41,758 nt of DNA, from the NCBI GenBank assembly GCA_934295165.1, contig CAKRAT010000011.1:1-41758 (forward strand). The letters run 5' to 3'. The translations under genes and the position numbers were made by a program. This document shows positions 1-7,484 of this stretch, in pieces. The notes under the pieces were generated by a model. It did no database searches. It was not told where the DNA came from and saw only the letters and a list, made by a program, of their open reading frames with translations. Position 1 is the stretch's first letter, and every line of letters starts with the position of its first letter. This DNA is from an uncultured Dorea sp. (GTDB taxonomy: Bacteria > Bacillota > Clostridia > Lachnospirales > Lachnospiraceae).

Positions 1-22
1 AAGTGACTATTTTAAGCCACTT
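1..22 (-). terminator. Possible terminator of the methyltransferase-rdgB-phosphoesterase operon
   Basis: On the minus strand an 8-bp stem (AAGTGGCT with AGTCACTT, one G-U pair) closes a 6-base loop and is preceded by five A. Any U-tract would lie left of the window edge, so function cannot be settled. Confidence 0.35.
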
Positions 23-191
23 TTTCCGTTGCATTTACTTATTTTATCATATGTTGCACTTACCTTGAAAATCTTGCTCTTTTTTCGAACAGTGCATTTT
101 CCCTTATTTTTCAAGGGTTTCTGCACTGTTCAAATACAAATAACTCTACACTTATATAATTTTTTTCGATTTTCTATGCACAAATCATCCA

Positions 192-677
192 CTATGGATT
201 CAGATATTCCTGTGTTATTTTCATTTTCCCATCATCATCAATCTGCATAAGCATATAGCTCGGTTTTCTTCCCTGCTGCCTTGGATAACAAAGACTTCCC
301 GGATTCAAAGTAATCAGTCCTTCTTCTTTTTCATAGAATGGACGATGTGTGTGTCCGTACATTACAATATCGGCTCCGCGCCCTCTTGCTTCCTGTTTCA
401 GTCGTTCTTCTCCCATAGACACATAATATCCATGCCCATGTGTAATAAATATATGATACCCTTCTATCATGAACTCTTTCTCACCTGGAAGATCGGAAAA
501 AAAGTCATTATTTCCCCGCACCATATGTACCGGGCAATCTGCGACTGCCGGAATATAATCCTCATCTCCTTCTACATCGCCGAGATGGATGAGCATATCT
601 AACGGCTGTTCCTTTTCGATCACACGGTCAAAATTCCTGTGTGAACCATGTGTATCACTTATGATCAGTATCTTCAT
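192..677 (-). CDS. YfcE/MJ0936-family metallophosphoesterase
   Basis: A 161-residue calcineurin-like phosphoesterase, the usual size for the compact YfcE/MJ0936 family. The metal-binding series is complete: DTH at 8-10, GD at 33-34, GNND at 55-58, HGH at 80-82 and GHTH at 108-111. Family members are cytosolic two-metal phosphodiesterases; the physiological substrate is usually unknown. It is the last gene after rdgB, 45 bases downstream, so it probably belongs to the same transcript. Its ribosome site (AGGGTAAGAG) is weaker than most in this window. No signal peptide or membrane segment. Family assignment is firm, substrate is not. Confidence 0.9.
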   Translation of the reverse strand: MKILIISDTHGSHRNFDRVIEKEQPLDMLIHLGDVEGDEDYIPAVADCPVHMVRGNNDFFSDLPGEKEFMIEGYHIFITHGHGYYVSMGEERLKQEARGRGADIVMYGHTHRPFYEKEEGLITLNPGSLCYPRQQGRKPSYMLMQIDDDGKMKITQEYLNP

Positions 678-722
678 ATTCTCTTACCCTATCTGTTTAT
701 TCCGTCTGCTTCTTCTGTCTTT

Positions 723-1340
723 TTATCTAATCTTCTGTTCCAGAATCTTACGGATCTTTTTCAGTCCTTCTCCGCGGTGACTTAATTCATTCTTCTTTTC
801 CGGCGAAAGTTCCGCACTGGTGCACCCACATTCCGGGAGGAAAAAGATTGGATCGTATCCGAATCCATTTTCTCCCGCAATCTCATATCCAATGATTCCT
901 TCCATTGTTCCTCTTACCACTTCGCAGGAACCATCCGGCATGACTGCCGCGATCGCACAGACGAATCTTGCTGTCCGCTTTTCATCCGGCACACCCTCCA
1001 AACGGTCCAGAAGAGCCTGATTCTTAATATCATATGAGGTATCCTCTCCCATATATCTTGAAGAATAAATTCCCGGTTCTTTATTCAGATAATCGATTTC
1101 CAGTCCAGAATCATCCGCCAGCACAACTGCATGTGTATATTCCGGCATCTCATGTGCAATTTCCGCAATCTCTGTCGCTTTGATCATCGCATTTTCTTCA
1201 AATGACACTCCATCTTCTACTATGTCCGCTTTGATTCCAGCCTCTTTCTGCGAAAGGATCTCTACTCCAAGATCACTTAAAATCTCACGAATCTCAATCA
1301 TCTTATGTTCGTTACCCGTTGCAAATATAATTTTCTCCAT
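723..1340 (-). CDS. rdgB: XTP/dITP diphosphatase (non-canonical purine NTP pyrophosphatase)
   Basis: A 205-residue HAM1/RdgB-family enzyme that hydrolyses XTP, dITP and ITP to monophosphates and keeps deaminated purines out of nucleic acid. The substrate loop FATGNEHK is at 6-13, and the metal/catalytic segment LADDSGLEID at 74-83 is intact. The start is the ATG at 1340: AGGAG lies about 11 bases upstream. A longer in-frame start at 1364 lies inside the upstream gene and has no better site. The gene begins one base after the stop of the methyltransferase, so the two are translationally coupled. Confidence 0.93.
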   Translation of the reverse strand: MEKIIFATGNEHKMIEIREILSDLGVEILSQKEAGIKADIVEDGVSFEENAMIKATEIAEIAHEMPEYTHAVVLADDSGLEIDYLNKEPGIYSSRYMGEDTSYDIKNQALLDRLEGVPDEKRTARFVCAIAAVMPDGSCEVVRGTMEGIIGYEIAGENGFGYDPIFFLPECGCTSAELSPEKKNELSHRGEGLKKIRKILEQKIR

Positions 1341-1341
1341 C

Positions 1342-2514
1342 TTATTTCTTCTCCTGTCTGTCACCAGGACGCTTTGCCTTCGGCGGCTTTGGTCCTAAGA
1401 ACTGATAAAAATACGTCTTTAACATTCCATTATAAATCTTACGGTTACGATCTGCCTTCCGTCCAAAATAACGCTCCGCATCTTCGTATGAAGTGATCAT
1501 ATACGCAGACCACGAATCCAGATTCTTAAAGCTCTCACCGAATGCCTTATATAACACCGGCAGATCCTTCTTATCTTCCAGTCTCTCTCCATATGGCGGA
1601 TTGGTGATGATAAATCCATATTTCTTCGGATGGCTTAAATCTTTTACATCTCTTTCCTGAAAGTGAATCAGATGATCAACTCCCGCCTCTCTCGCATTAC
1701 GTCTTGCGATCTTGATTACAGCCCCATCTACATCGTATCCCTGGATATCAACTTCGATATCATCGTTAATCATTTCATTTGCCTCATTTACCGTCTCATA
1801 CCAGAGCTTCTTCGGAATCAGATTCGTCCATTCTTCTGCTGTAAAGGAACGGTTCATTCCCGGCGCAATATTAGCTGCGATCATCGCTGCCTCTATTGGG
1901 AATGTACCGCTTCCGCAGAACGGATCTACCAGAATTCTGTCTTTATGCCATGGTGTGAGCATAATCAATGCTGCTGCCAGCGTCTCTGTAATTGGTGCTT
2001 TTCCAGACACTTCCCGATATCCTCTTTTATGCAGTGATACTCCGGATGTATCGATTCCAACTGTCACAACATCTTTTTTCAGAAATACACGTACCGGATA
2101 AGCAGCCCCGTCTTCCGCAAACCACTCCACCTGATACTTCTGCTGCAGTCTTCTTACCATCGCCTTTTTCATTATGGACTGAATATCTGACGGACTGAAT
2201 AATTTACTCTTTACCGATGCTGCCTTTGCAACCCAGAATTTACCGTTTTTCGGAATATAATTTTCCCAGTCCAGTGCTTTTGTATTTTCAAATAATTCTT
2301 CATAACTCGTAGCTTTGAAGCTTCCAACTTTCAGAAGCACCCTCTCCGCAGTTCTAAGGAAAATATTCGCACGGCATATAGCCTCGGCATCCCCCCAGAA
2401 TCCAACTCTTCCGTCTTCTACTTCTGAGATATCATACCCCAGATCCAGTATCTCTCGTTTTAATACCGCTTCCAGCCCAAAATGACAGGGAGCGATCAAT
2501 TCCATTTTTTTCAT
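1342..2514 (-). CDS. THUMP-domain class I SAM-dependent rRNA guanine-N2 methyltransferase (RlmL/YpsC-like)
   Basis: A 390-residue RNA methyltransferase. Residues about 1-160 form the ferredoxin-like plus THUMP RNA-binding region. The SAM-binding motif DPFCGSGT is at 197-204, and the catalytic NPPYGERL, typical of N2-guanine methylation, is at 305-312. It matches the N-terminal half of E. coli RlmL and Bacillus YpsC, which modify 23S rRNA; the exact target base here is inferred. The last residues are basic (KAKRPGDRQEKK), as often seen in rRNA-binding enzymes. The start at 2514 has GGAG six bases upstream. It leads the operon with rdgB and the phosphoesterase. Confidence 0.88.
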   Translation of the reverse strand: MKKMELIAPCHFGLEAVLKREILDLGYDISEVEDGRVGFWGDAEAICRANIFLRTAERVLLKVGSFKATSYEELFENTKALDWENYIPKNGKFWVAKAASVKSKLFSPSDIQSIMKKAMVRRLQQKYQVEWFAEDGAAYPVRVFLKKDVVTVGIDTSGVSLHKRGYREVSGKAPITETLAAALIMLTPWHKDRILVDPFCGSGTFPIEAAMIAANIAPGMNRSFTAEEWTNLIPKKLWYETVNEANEMINDDIEVDIQGYDVDGAVIKIARRNAREAGVDHLIHFQERDVKDLSHPKKYGFIITNPPYGERLEDKKDLPVLYKAFGESFKNLDSWSAYMITSYEDAERYFGRKADRNRKIYNGMLKTYFYQFLGPKPPKAKRPGDRQEKK

Positions 2515-2700
2515 TCAATTCTCCATTATCTGCTATATTCATGCAGTAAATTTGTATTTTCGTTATTATTTCCTACTTACTTATCTTACTGATAACCGCC
2601 TGTCTTTGTCAACCCATTTCACATACCGTAATCCGGTCAGTATTGCTACAGCATCATCTGCAGAACCAGCCACTGACAGCCGTTTTCAAATACATGCAAC

Positions 2701-2730
2701 AAAAAACAGGACGCGCTTTCGCACGTCCTG
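2701..2730 (-). terminator. Rho-independent terminator of the Asn/Lys repeat-protein gene
   Basis: Minus-strand transcript forms a 10-bp stem (one G-U) capped by a GAAA tetraloop (2707-2730) followed by six U, 14 bases past the stop at 2744. Confidence 0.9.
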
Positions 2731-2743
2731 CCAGGTAAACTTT

Positions 2744-2995
2744 TTAATAACTGCTGTTCTCATTTCCATAATTGTATGAATTCTTGTCTTTTGCATCTTT
2801 ATCATATGCATTTTTGTTGGACGCATTTTTATTCGATGCATTTTTGTCATATGCATTTTTGTCGTATGCATTTTTGTCGTATGCGTTCTTGCCATATGCA
2901 TTCTTATTCGATGTGTTTCTGGATGCATTTCTGTTCGATGTGTTCTTGTCTGCTTCGTTATGACAGTTTTCTGATGAGTTGTAATTTTTAGCCAT
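2744..2995 (-). CDS. Asn/Lys-rich pentapeptide-repeat small protein, possibly spore-associated
   Basis: An 83-residue protein of very low complexity with no recognised domain. From residue 31 to 75 it is nine tandem five-residue units of the form KNAYD or KNASN; residues 17-30 hold decayed copies. Lys, Asn, Asp, Ala and Tyr make up most of it, and it has no membrane segment or signal peptide. It is a real gene by its surroundings: AGGAGG eight bases before the ATG, a strong terminator after the stop, and a promoter resembling sigma-F/sigma-G sites. Some minor small acid-soluble spore proteins are likewise short and Asn/Lys-rich, so a forespore role is inferred, not shown. Overlapping frames in the repeat are artefacts of the 15-base period. 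Confidence 0.75.
   Translation of the reverse strand: MAKNYNSSENCHNEADKNTSNRNASRNTSNKNAYGKNAYDKNAYDKNAYDKNASNKNASNKNAYDKDAKDKNSYNYGNENSSY
2771..2905 (-). repeat. 15-bp tandem repeat encoding [10 protein letters not shown] units
   Basis: Nine head-to-tail 15-base units, each containing the plus-strand word TGCATTTTTGT or a close variant. They lie in frame within the small Asn/Lys-rich gene, so copy-number change would keep the frame open. Confidence 0.93.
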
Positions 2996-3030
2996 TTTGA
3001 ATTCCTCCTAATCACTTTTTGCTACGTGAT

Positions 3031-3060
3031 TAGTATGTCCTGCTATTTTTCAATTATACA
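3031..3060 (-). promoter_or_regulatory. Forespore (sigma-F/sigma-G-like) promoter of the repeat-protein gene
   Basis: On the minus strand TGTATA (3060-3055), a 17-base spacer, then CATACTA (3037-3031), which reads GGACATACTA with its upstream bases. These fit published Bacillus consensus forms: sigma-G GHATR/CATNHTA and sigma-F GYATA/GGNNANAHTR, with spacers one base short. A TATAAT-like hexamer overlaps the -35 element without a good partner. Confidence 0.5.
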
Positions 3061-3095
3061 TTCTGTTATATATTAAGAATTTTTTAATATTTTTC

Positions 3096-3124
3096 TTGAT
3101 TTTTAGCTTTTGCTATATTATACT
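3096..3124 (+). promoter_or_regulatory. Sigma-A promoter of the candidate small RNA
   Basis: TTGATT (3096-3101), a 17-base spacer and TATACT (3119-3124). The expected start falls at G3131, the first base of the 5' hairpin. No coding start lies downstream before the terminator. Confidence 0.7.
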
Positions 3125-3130
3125 GTTGGT

Positions 3131-3217
3131 GTAGAAAGGACACTTTCTACAACCCCTTATTAATTATTTATACTCCCCTCAAAAGACCGATGGCTCCCCC
3201 ATCGGTCTTTTATTTTT
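3131..3217 (+). ncRNA. Candidate small regulatory RNA with C-rich motifs (about 87 nt)
   Basis: The stretch between a good sigma-A promoter and a strong terminator encodes no protein. The predicted transcript starts with an 8-bp hairpin with GACA loop (3131-3150). A 30-base single-stranded linker follows, with ACCCC near 3152 and CTCCCCTC at 3173-3180. It ends with a 13-bp terminator stem whose loop is CTCCC (3194-3198), followed by U-rich sequence. Exposed UCCC motifs of this type are how Firmicutes RNAs such as RsaE/RoxS pair with Shine-Dalgarno sequences. Homology to those RNAs is not claimed. The transcript is predicted only. Confidence 0.6.
3181..3217 (+). terminator. Terminator of the candidate small RNA
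   Basis: Thirteen perfect base pairs (3181-3193 with 3199-3211) around a five-base CTCCC loop, followed by A and TTTTT. It may also stop minus-strand transcription from the DUF1700 gene, whose stop is at 3255. Confidence 0.88.
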
Positions 3218-3254
3218 CTGTATATCAATTTTTCTAATGTCTTAATAAATCCGT

Positions 3255-3734
3255 TCATCTTCTGGAACCCTTAACCAGCTTTATAATCAGACAGAGTACT
3301 AGCAGCGGAATAAATACCGGTGCCAGGATACTGATGATTCCTCCGATCACCGCCACAACAAGTACGATAATTCCGATGATACCAAGCAGGAGAACCAGTT
3401 TCTTCCACCATGTGTCAAGACCGAAGACATGCATGCCATTGTGTCCTGATTCATTGTCATAATCTTGTTCATAAGACTGTGCTCTCTGTCTTCCCGTCTC
3501 ATAGCTGTCATATGTCTCTTGTGTATTTCCTTTGATTTCTTCCGAAGTAATAATATTCTTCGCAATTGCCCACGGATCACCAAGTTCTTCGATTACTTCC
3601 GATTCCGTTCTGCCCTTTCGTACTTCCTCTGTAATATATTCATTATAATAATTCACATTATCCTGAACTACGCTTCCTGAAAGGTCATTGGCAAGCGCCT
3701 TTTTTAATTTATCTAAAAATTCTCGTTTTGTCAT
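3255..3734 (-). CDS. DUF1700/HAAS-domain membrane protein
   Basis: A 159-residue protein opening with the DUF1700/HAAS helical domain (residues about 1-65: TKREFLDKLKKAL, then SEVIEELGDPWAIAKNII). A polar linker rich in Glu, Tyr and Gln (68-105) is followed by two hydrophobic helices at about 111-133 and 135-155 and a basic tail. Such proteins often sit next to a PadR-type regulator, and the HAAS domain is thought to contact such partners. None is present here. AGGAGG lies 11 bases before the ATG. It appears to be a single-gene unit, between the glnN terminator and the small RNA. Biochemical role unknown. Confidence 0.8.
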   Translation of the reverse strand: MTKREFLDKLKKALANDLSGSVVQDNVNYYNEYITEEVRKGRTESEVIEELGDPWAIAKNIITSEEIKGNTQETYDSYETGRQRAQSYEQDYDNESGHNGMHVFGLDTWWKKLVLLLGIIGIIVLVVAVIGGIISILAPVFIPLLVLCLIIKLVKGSRR

Positions 3735-3816
3735 CTTTGCCCTTCCTCCTTACCGATTTTCAAATCTTTCATGCTCCTGTATCTCCGGATACATATATCC
3801 ACCGAACACATGACAA

Positions 3817-3875
3817 TTAAAAACCCTGAGCTTAGAATAGCACAATCATGTGTCCATTCCAAGTCCAGGGTTCTT
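3817..3875 (-). terminator. Terminator of glnN
   Basis: Minus-strand hairpin with outer stem AACCCTG/CAGGGTT and an imperfect inner stem around a long loop, followed by TTTAATT, about 50 bases past the glnN stop. Confidence 0.7.
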
Positions 3876-3924
3876 AAATTTTTCTAATGTATTTCTAAAA
3901 TAATTTCTTCATCTAACAAACGAT

Positions 3925-6036
3925 CTATACTTCGAAGATCAGATCTCCATAAGAAGGCATTGGCCACGCTTCTTTGTCAACAATCATCTCAAGTGCGTCA
4001 ACAGGTGCACGGAGAGCTTCCATTGCAGGCACTACATCAAAGTGATAGAATCTTGCCTGATCCTCTCCCTCTTCCATTGCTGCTGCCTGATCTGTAACGC
4101 CCTTCAGTGCCTCCAGTGCTTTCTTAGTTTCTGTCAGCAGTCCGGATACTTCTGCCAGAAGATCTGCCTGAACAGATGCATCTGCTCCGGCTTCTTTTAC
4201 TATAACCACTGTATCTGCAAGATCTTTTGTATATTTGATGATTGCAGGAATAATCTGTTTGCTTGCCATATCAATCATTGTACGTGCTTCAATATTGATA
4301 GCCTTTGCATAGCTTTCAAATTTGATCTCTGCACGTGATTCCAGTTCAGCTTTTGTAAATACTTTGAATTTTCCGAACATATTTACAGCTTTGTCTGTTG
4401 TCAGCGCAGGAATTGCTTCTACCATAGATCTGATATTTGGAAGTCCACGTCTTTCAGCTTCCTCTACCCATGCATCTGAATATCCGTTACCGTTGAATAC
4501 AACTCTCTGATGCTCTGTTGCATACTGCTTGATCAGATCATGTACTGCTTCATCAAAGTTGTCTGCTTTTTCCAGAACATCACAAGCCTCAGAGAATGCC
4601 TCTGCAACGATTGTATTCAGTACTACGTTTGGTCCTGAAATAGAATCACGGGAACCTACCATACGGAACTCGAATTTGTTACCTGTGAATGCAAATGGTG
4701 ATGTTCTGTTACGGTCTGTTGCATCTTTTGCAAGATCCGGAAGTGTATCAACTCCTGTCTGAAGTTTTCCACCCTTCAGGCTATGTGTAGCTTCACCTGT
4801 GCTGATCAGCTGTTCCAGCACATCTTCTAACTGTTCTCCAAGGAATACAGAGATGATTGCCGGTGGTGCCTCGTTAGCTCCGAGTCTGTGATCATTACCT
4901 GGATCTGCTGCGGATTCACGAAGAAGATCTGCGTGTCTGTCAACTGCTTTCAGAATACAGGTAAGTACCAGTAAGAACTGAATATTCTCATGAGGAGTTT
5001 TACCTGGCTCTAACAGGTTCTTTCCGTCATCTGTTGTAAGGGACCAGTTATCGTGTTTACCGGAACCATTCACTCCTGCAAATGGTTTTTCATGAAGTAA
5101 GCACTTCATACCATGCTGGCATGCAACTCTCTTCAGTGTCTGCATTACAATGTGGTTATGATCCAGTGCCACATTACACTCTGCATAGATCGGTGCAAGT
5201 TCATGCTGTGCAGGTGCAACTTCGTTATGCTGTGTCTTAGATGTAACACCAACTTTCCAGAGTTCTTCATTGACATCTTTCATGAATCCTGCGATTCTCT
5301 GACGGATGGTTCCGAAATAATGATCATCTAACTCCTGACCTTTTGGAGGCATTGCTCCGAACAGTGTACGTCCTGTATAGATCAGGTCTTTTCTCTGTAA
5401 GAATTTTTCAGCATCTACAAGGAAATATTCCTGCTCCGGTCCTACGGAAGGTGTTACTTTCTTAGATGTTGTATTTCCGAACAATCTTAACAGTCTCAGT
5501 GACTGCTCATTGATTGCCTGCATAGAACGAAGAAGTGGGGTCTTCTGGTCAAGTGCCTCTCCTTTGTATGAGCAGAATGCTGTAGGGATGCAAAGTGTTG
5601 CTCCTGCTGCATCATGTCTTACAAATGCCGGTGATGTACAATCCCATGCTGTATATCCTCTTGCTTCAAATGTTGCACGAAGTCCGCCTGATGGGAATGA
5701 AGATGCATCCGGCTCACCTTTGATCAGTTCCTTTCCTGAAAAACTCATCAGCACTTTTCCATTTGGAAGTGGTGCGGAAATAAATGAATCATGTTTCTCA
5801 GCAGTTACACCTGTCAGAGGCTGGAACCAGTGAGTATAATGTGTAGCCCCTTTCTCAATTGCCCATTCTTTCATCTCATGTGCAATTACGTCTGCTGTAG
5901 CAAGGTCTAATTCCTTACCTTCCTCAATTGTTTTCTTCAGATCCTTATAGACTTTCTTTGGAAGACGTTCCTGCATTACAGTATCGTTAAATACGTCTTC
6001 GCCAAATATCTTGGCTACATTGATTGCTTCACTCAT
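3925..6036 (-). CDS. glnN: Type III glutamine synthetase
   Basis: A 703-residue GSIII, the length typical of this dodecameric family and far from the 440-470 residues of GSI. It condenses ammonia and glutamate to glutamine with ATP in the cytosol. Family landmarks: the N-terminal GSIII domain with [11 protein letters not shown] and [20 protein letters not shown]. The catalytic centre has [11 protein letters not shown], then [14 protein letters not shown] and [14 protein letters not shown], and the ATP/glutamate region [14 protein letters not shown]. The C-terminal third is helical. It stands alone between its own terminator and a promoter region with two CATAC-N4-GTATG palindromes, so nitrogen-responsive control by a dimeric regulator is likely but unproven. 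Confidence 0.96.
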   Translation of the reverse strand: MSEAINVAKIFGEDVFNDTVMQERLPKKVYKDLKKTIEEGKELDLATADVIAHEMKEWAIEKGATHYTHWFQPLTGVTAEKHDSFISAPLPNGKVLMSFSGKELIKGEPDASSFPSGGLRATFEARGYTAWDCTSPAFVRHDAAGATLCIPTAFCSYKGEALDQKTPLLRSMQAINEQSLRLLRLFGNTTSKKVTPSVGPEQEYFLVDAEKFLQRKDLIYTGRTLFGAMPPKGQELDDHYFGTIRQRIAGFMKDVNEELWKVGVTSKTQHNEVAPAQHELAPIYAECNVALDHNHIVMQTLKRVACQHGMKCLLHEKPFAGVNGSGKHDNWSLTTDDGKNLLEPGKTPHENIQFLLVLTCILKAVDRHADLLRESAADPGNDHRLGANEAPPAIISVFLGEQLEDVLEQLISTGEATHSLKGGKLQTGVDTLPDLAKDATDRNRTSPFAFTGNKFEFRMVGSRDSISGPNVVLNTIVAEAFSEACDVLEKADNFDEAVHDLIKQYATEHQRVVFNGNGYSDAWVEEAERRGLPNIRSMVEAIPALTTDKAVNMFGKFKVFTKAELESRAEIKFESYAKAINIEARTMIDMASKQIIPAIIKYTKDLADTVVIVKEAGADASVQADLLAEVSGLLTETKKALEALKGVTDQAAAMEEGEDQARFYHFDVVPAMEALRAPVDALEMIVDKEAWPMPSYGDLIFEV

Positions 6037-6079
6037 GTCTCTTCGTTTCCTTTCTTATTGTGATTTGGGGGTAATATTT

Positions 6080-6093
6080 CATACTAAAGTATG
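6080..6093. promoter_or_regulatory. Palindromic operator-like site, glnN-proximal copy
   Basis: CATACTAAAGTATG, a perfect 5-bp dyad around four bases, 44 bases upstream of the glnN start. A second copy lies 78 bp further upstream. The binding protein is unknown. Confidence 0.55.
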
Positions 6094-6157
6094 CATAAAA
6101 TCTGTATTTTCTGTACATGCCAGAATATATGTAAATCTGCCGCGGCAGCTTTTTCTG

Positions 6158-6171
6158 CATACTTTGGTATG
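6158..6171. promoter_or_regulatory. Palindromic operator-like site, glnN-distal copy
   Basis: CATACTTTGGTATG, the same dyad as the proximal site. With flanking bases the two form a 17-bp inverted repeat with one mismatch. It abuts the aldolase terminator. The inner 12 bases recur at 26582-26593. Confidence 0.55.
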
Positions 6172-6206
6172 AAAAAAGGCACTCCAACTTTCGTTGGAAC
6201 GCCTTT
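6172..6206 (-). terminator. Terminator of the aldolase gene
   Basis: Minus-strand stem AAAGGCGTTCCAAC with GTTGGAGTGCCTTT around a four-base loop, followed by TTT, about 60 bases past the fba stop. Confidence 0.88.
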
Positions 6207-6267
6207 GTTCTTCCTATGCCAGTTAGTATAACTCAACAAGTCAAAAAAGGCAAGTGAAAATTTTTAA

Positions 6268-7134
6268 TTATTCAGCTTTTCCAACTGAACCAAATAATTC
6301 CATCTTCTCTTTAACTGTTGCCTGAATAGCTTCAGCACCTGGTTTCAGGAGTTTACGAGGGTCGTATCCTTTTCCTTCCAGATCTTTTCCTGCTTCAATA
6401 TATTTACGTGTAGCATCAGCAAATGACAGCTGGCACTCTGTATTAACATTGATTTTTGCAACTCCGAGACTGATTGCTTTCTTAATCATGTCTTCCGGAA
6501 TTCCTGTACCACCGTGAAGTACTAATGGCATATCGCCTGTAAGCTTCTGGATTGCATCCAGAGTCTCAAAACTTAATCCTTCCCAGTTAGCTGGATATTT
6601 TCCATGAATATTTCCGATACCTGCTGCAAGCATGTCAACACCAAGATCAGCGATCATCTTACACTCATTAGGATCAGCGCATTCACCTTTTCCGATAACT
6701 CCGTCTTCTTCTCCACCGATAGAACCTACTTCAGCTTCGATAGACATTCCTTTTTCTCTGCAGATAGCAATGAGTTCTTTTGTCTTTGCTACATTCTCTT
6801 CGATTGGATATTTAGATCCGTCGAACATGATTGAAGAGAATCCTGCATCGATACATTTTTTACATCCTTCGTATGTTCCGTGGTCAAGGTGTAATGCAAC
6901 CGGAACTGTGATGTTAAGTTCTCCCATCATAGCTTCAACCATAGCTGCTACAGTCTTGAATCCGGTCATGTATTTTCCGGCACCCTCAGATACACCTAAG
7001 ATAACTGGTGACTTTAACTCTTCTGCTGTAAGAAGAATAGATTTTGTCCACTCTAAGTTATTGATGTTGAACTGTCCTACTGCGTAATGACCTGCTACTG
7101 CCTTATCGAGCATTTCTTTTGCTGATACTAACAT
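6268..7134 (-). CDS. fba: Class II fructose-1,6-bisphosphate aldolase
   Basis: A 288-residue zinc aldolase that splits fructose-1,6-bisphosphate into DHAP and glyceraldehyde-3-phosphate. Catalytic Asp84 and zinc ligand His85 sit in LHLDHG. The remaining metal ligands fit Glu135 in EAEVGSIGG, His177 in GNIHGKYP and His207 in VLHGGTG. NVNTECQ near 235 matches the phosphate-binding end of the family. GGAGG lies eight bases before the ATG. It is monocistronic, with a candidate promoter upstream and its own terminator. Close relatives act on tagatose bisphosphate, but the isolated housekeeping setting favours the glycolytic enzyme. Confidence 0.92.
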   Translation of the reverse strand: MLVSAKEMLDKAVAGHYAVGQFNINNLEWTKSILLTAEELKSPVILGVSEGAGKYMTGFKTVAAMVEAMMGELNITVPVALHLDHGTYEGCKKCIDAGFSSIMFDGSKYPIEENVAKTKELIAICREKGMSIEAEVGSIGGEEDGVIGKGECADPNECKMIADLGVDMLAAGIGNIHGKYPANWEGLSFETLDAIQKLTGDMPLVLHGGTGIPEDMIKKAISLGVAKINVNTECQLSFADATRKYIEAGKDLEGKGYDPRKLLKPGAEAIQATVKEKMELFGSVGKAE

Positions 7135-7161
7135 ATGTTATTCCTCCAATTCTTACTGCCA

Positions 7162-7189
7162 TAAGTATCTCTACTTTTTCATATGACAA
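7162..7189 (-). promoter_or_regulatory. Candidate sigma-A promoter of fba
   Basis: Minus-strand TTGTCA (7189-7184) with a 16-base spacer to TACTTA (7167-7162). The -35 is good, the -10 weak. Confidence 0.4.
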
Positions 7190-7271
7190 ATTTGTTTCAA
7201 TTGCATTATATATCATAACGTCTAAAAAGACAAGAAACTTTATTCCTGCTGATTATAAATCCCTTGCAAAT

Positions 7272-7300
7272 AAAAAAAAATCTGCAGAATATTCTGCAGA
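7272..7300 (-). terminator. Terminator of tRNA-Glu
   Basis: A 20-base perfect palindrome (TCTGCAGAAT and its complement, 7281-7300) followed on the minus strand by nine U, ten bases after the tRNA 3' end. Confidence 0.92.
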
Positions 7301-7310
7301 TCTTCATCAG

Positions 7311-7382
7311 TGACTCCGAGGGGAATCGAACCCCTGATTCCAGCGTGAGAGGCTAGCGTCTTGACCGCTTGACCACGGAGCC
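7311..7382 (-). tRNA. tRNA-Glu (anticodon CUC)
   Basis: A 72-base cloverleaf. The acceptor stem GGCTCCG pairs with CGGAGTC through one G-U, and the discriminator is A. The anticodon stem CUAGC/GCUGG holds loop CUCUCAC, giving anticodon CUC, which reads GAG. The T arm contains GGTTCGATTCC. The 3' CCA is not encoded. Promoter and terminator flank it closely, so it can be transcribed alone, although the lipid-kinase gene upstream has no obvious terminator and could read into it. Confidence 0.96.
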
Positions 7383-7401
7383 ATTTGTTTGGTACTTGCC
7401 T

Positions 7402-7430
7402 AGTATAGCAAGGATTTTGCAAAAAGGCAA
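7402..7430 (-). promoter_or_regulatory. Promoter of tRNA-Glu
   Basis: Minus-strand TTGCCT (7430-7425), 17-base spacer, TATACT (7407-7402), 20 bases before the mature tRNA 5' end. Both hexamers lie in a larger inverted repeat (GTACTTGCC/GGCAAGTAC). Confidence 0.75.
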
Positions 7431-7484
7431 GTACTTTTTTTAATTTTTTTAATTTTTTTGCATTTTTCTACAATTTCTCAATTT

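Noticed and set aside
2771..2905. Tandem repeat as a possible CRISPR array
   Set aside because: Units are 15 bp, contiguous and without unique spacers, and lie inside a reading frame. No cas gene is present.
2686..3015. Alternative long frames on both strands across the 15-bp repeat, including a His/Thr/Met-rich one
   Set aside because: All three frames stay open because the repeat unit is a multiple of three. Only the frame starting at 2995 has a ribosome site and a terminator in register.
3131..3217. 6S RNA or a riboswitch as identity of the candidate small RNA
   Set aside because: At about 87 bases it is too short for 6S RNA and lacks its central bulge, and no coding region follows that a riboswitch could control.
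4529..4762. Plus-strand frames antisense to glnN, and similar long antisense frames over pdxA2, kdgT and fba
   Set aside because: They lack ribosome sites and recognisable domains and mirror the codon bias of confirmed genes on the other strand.
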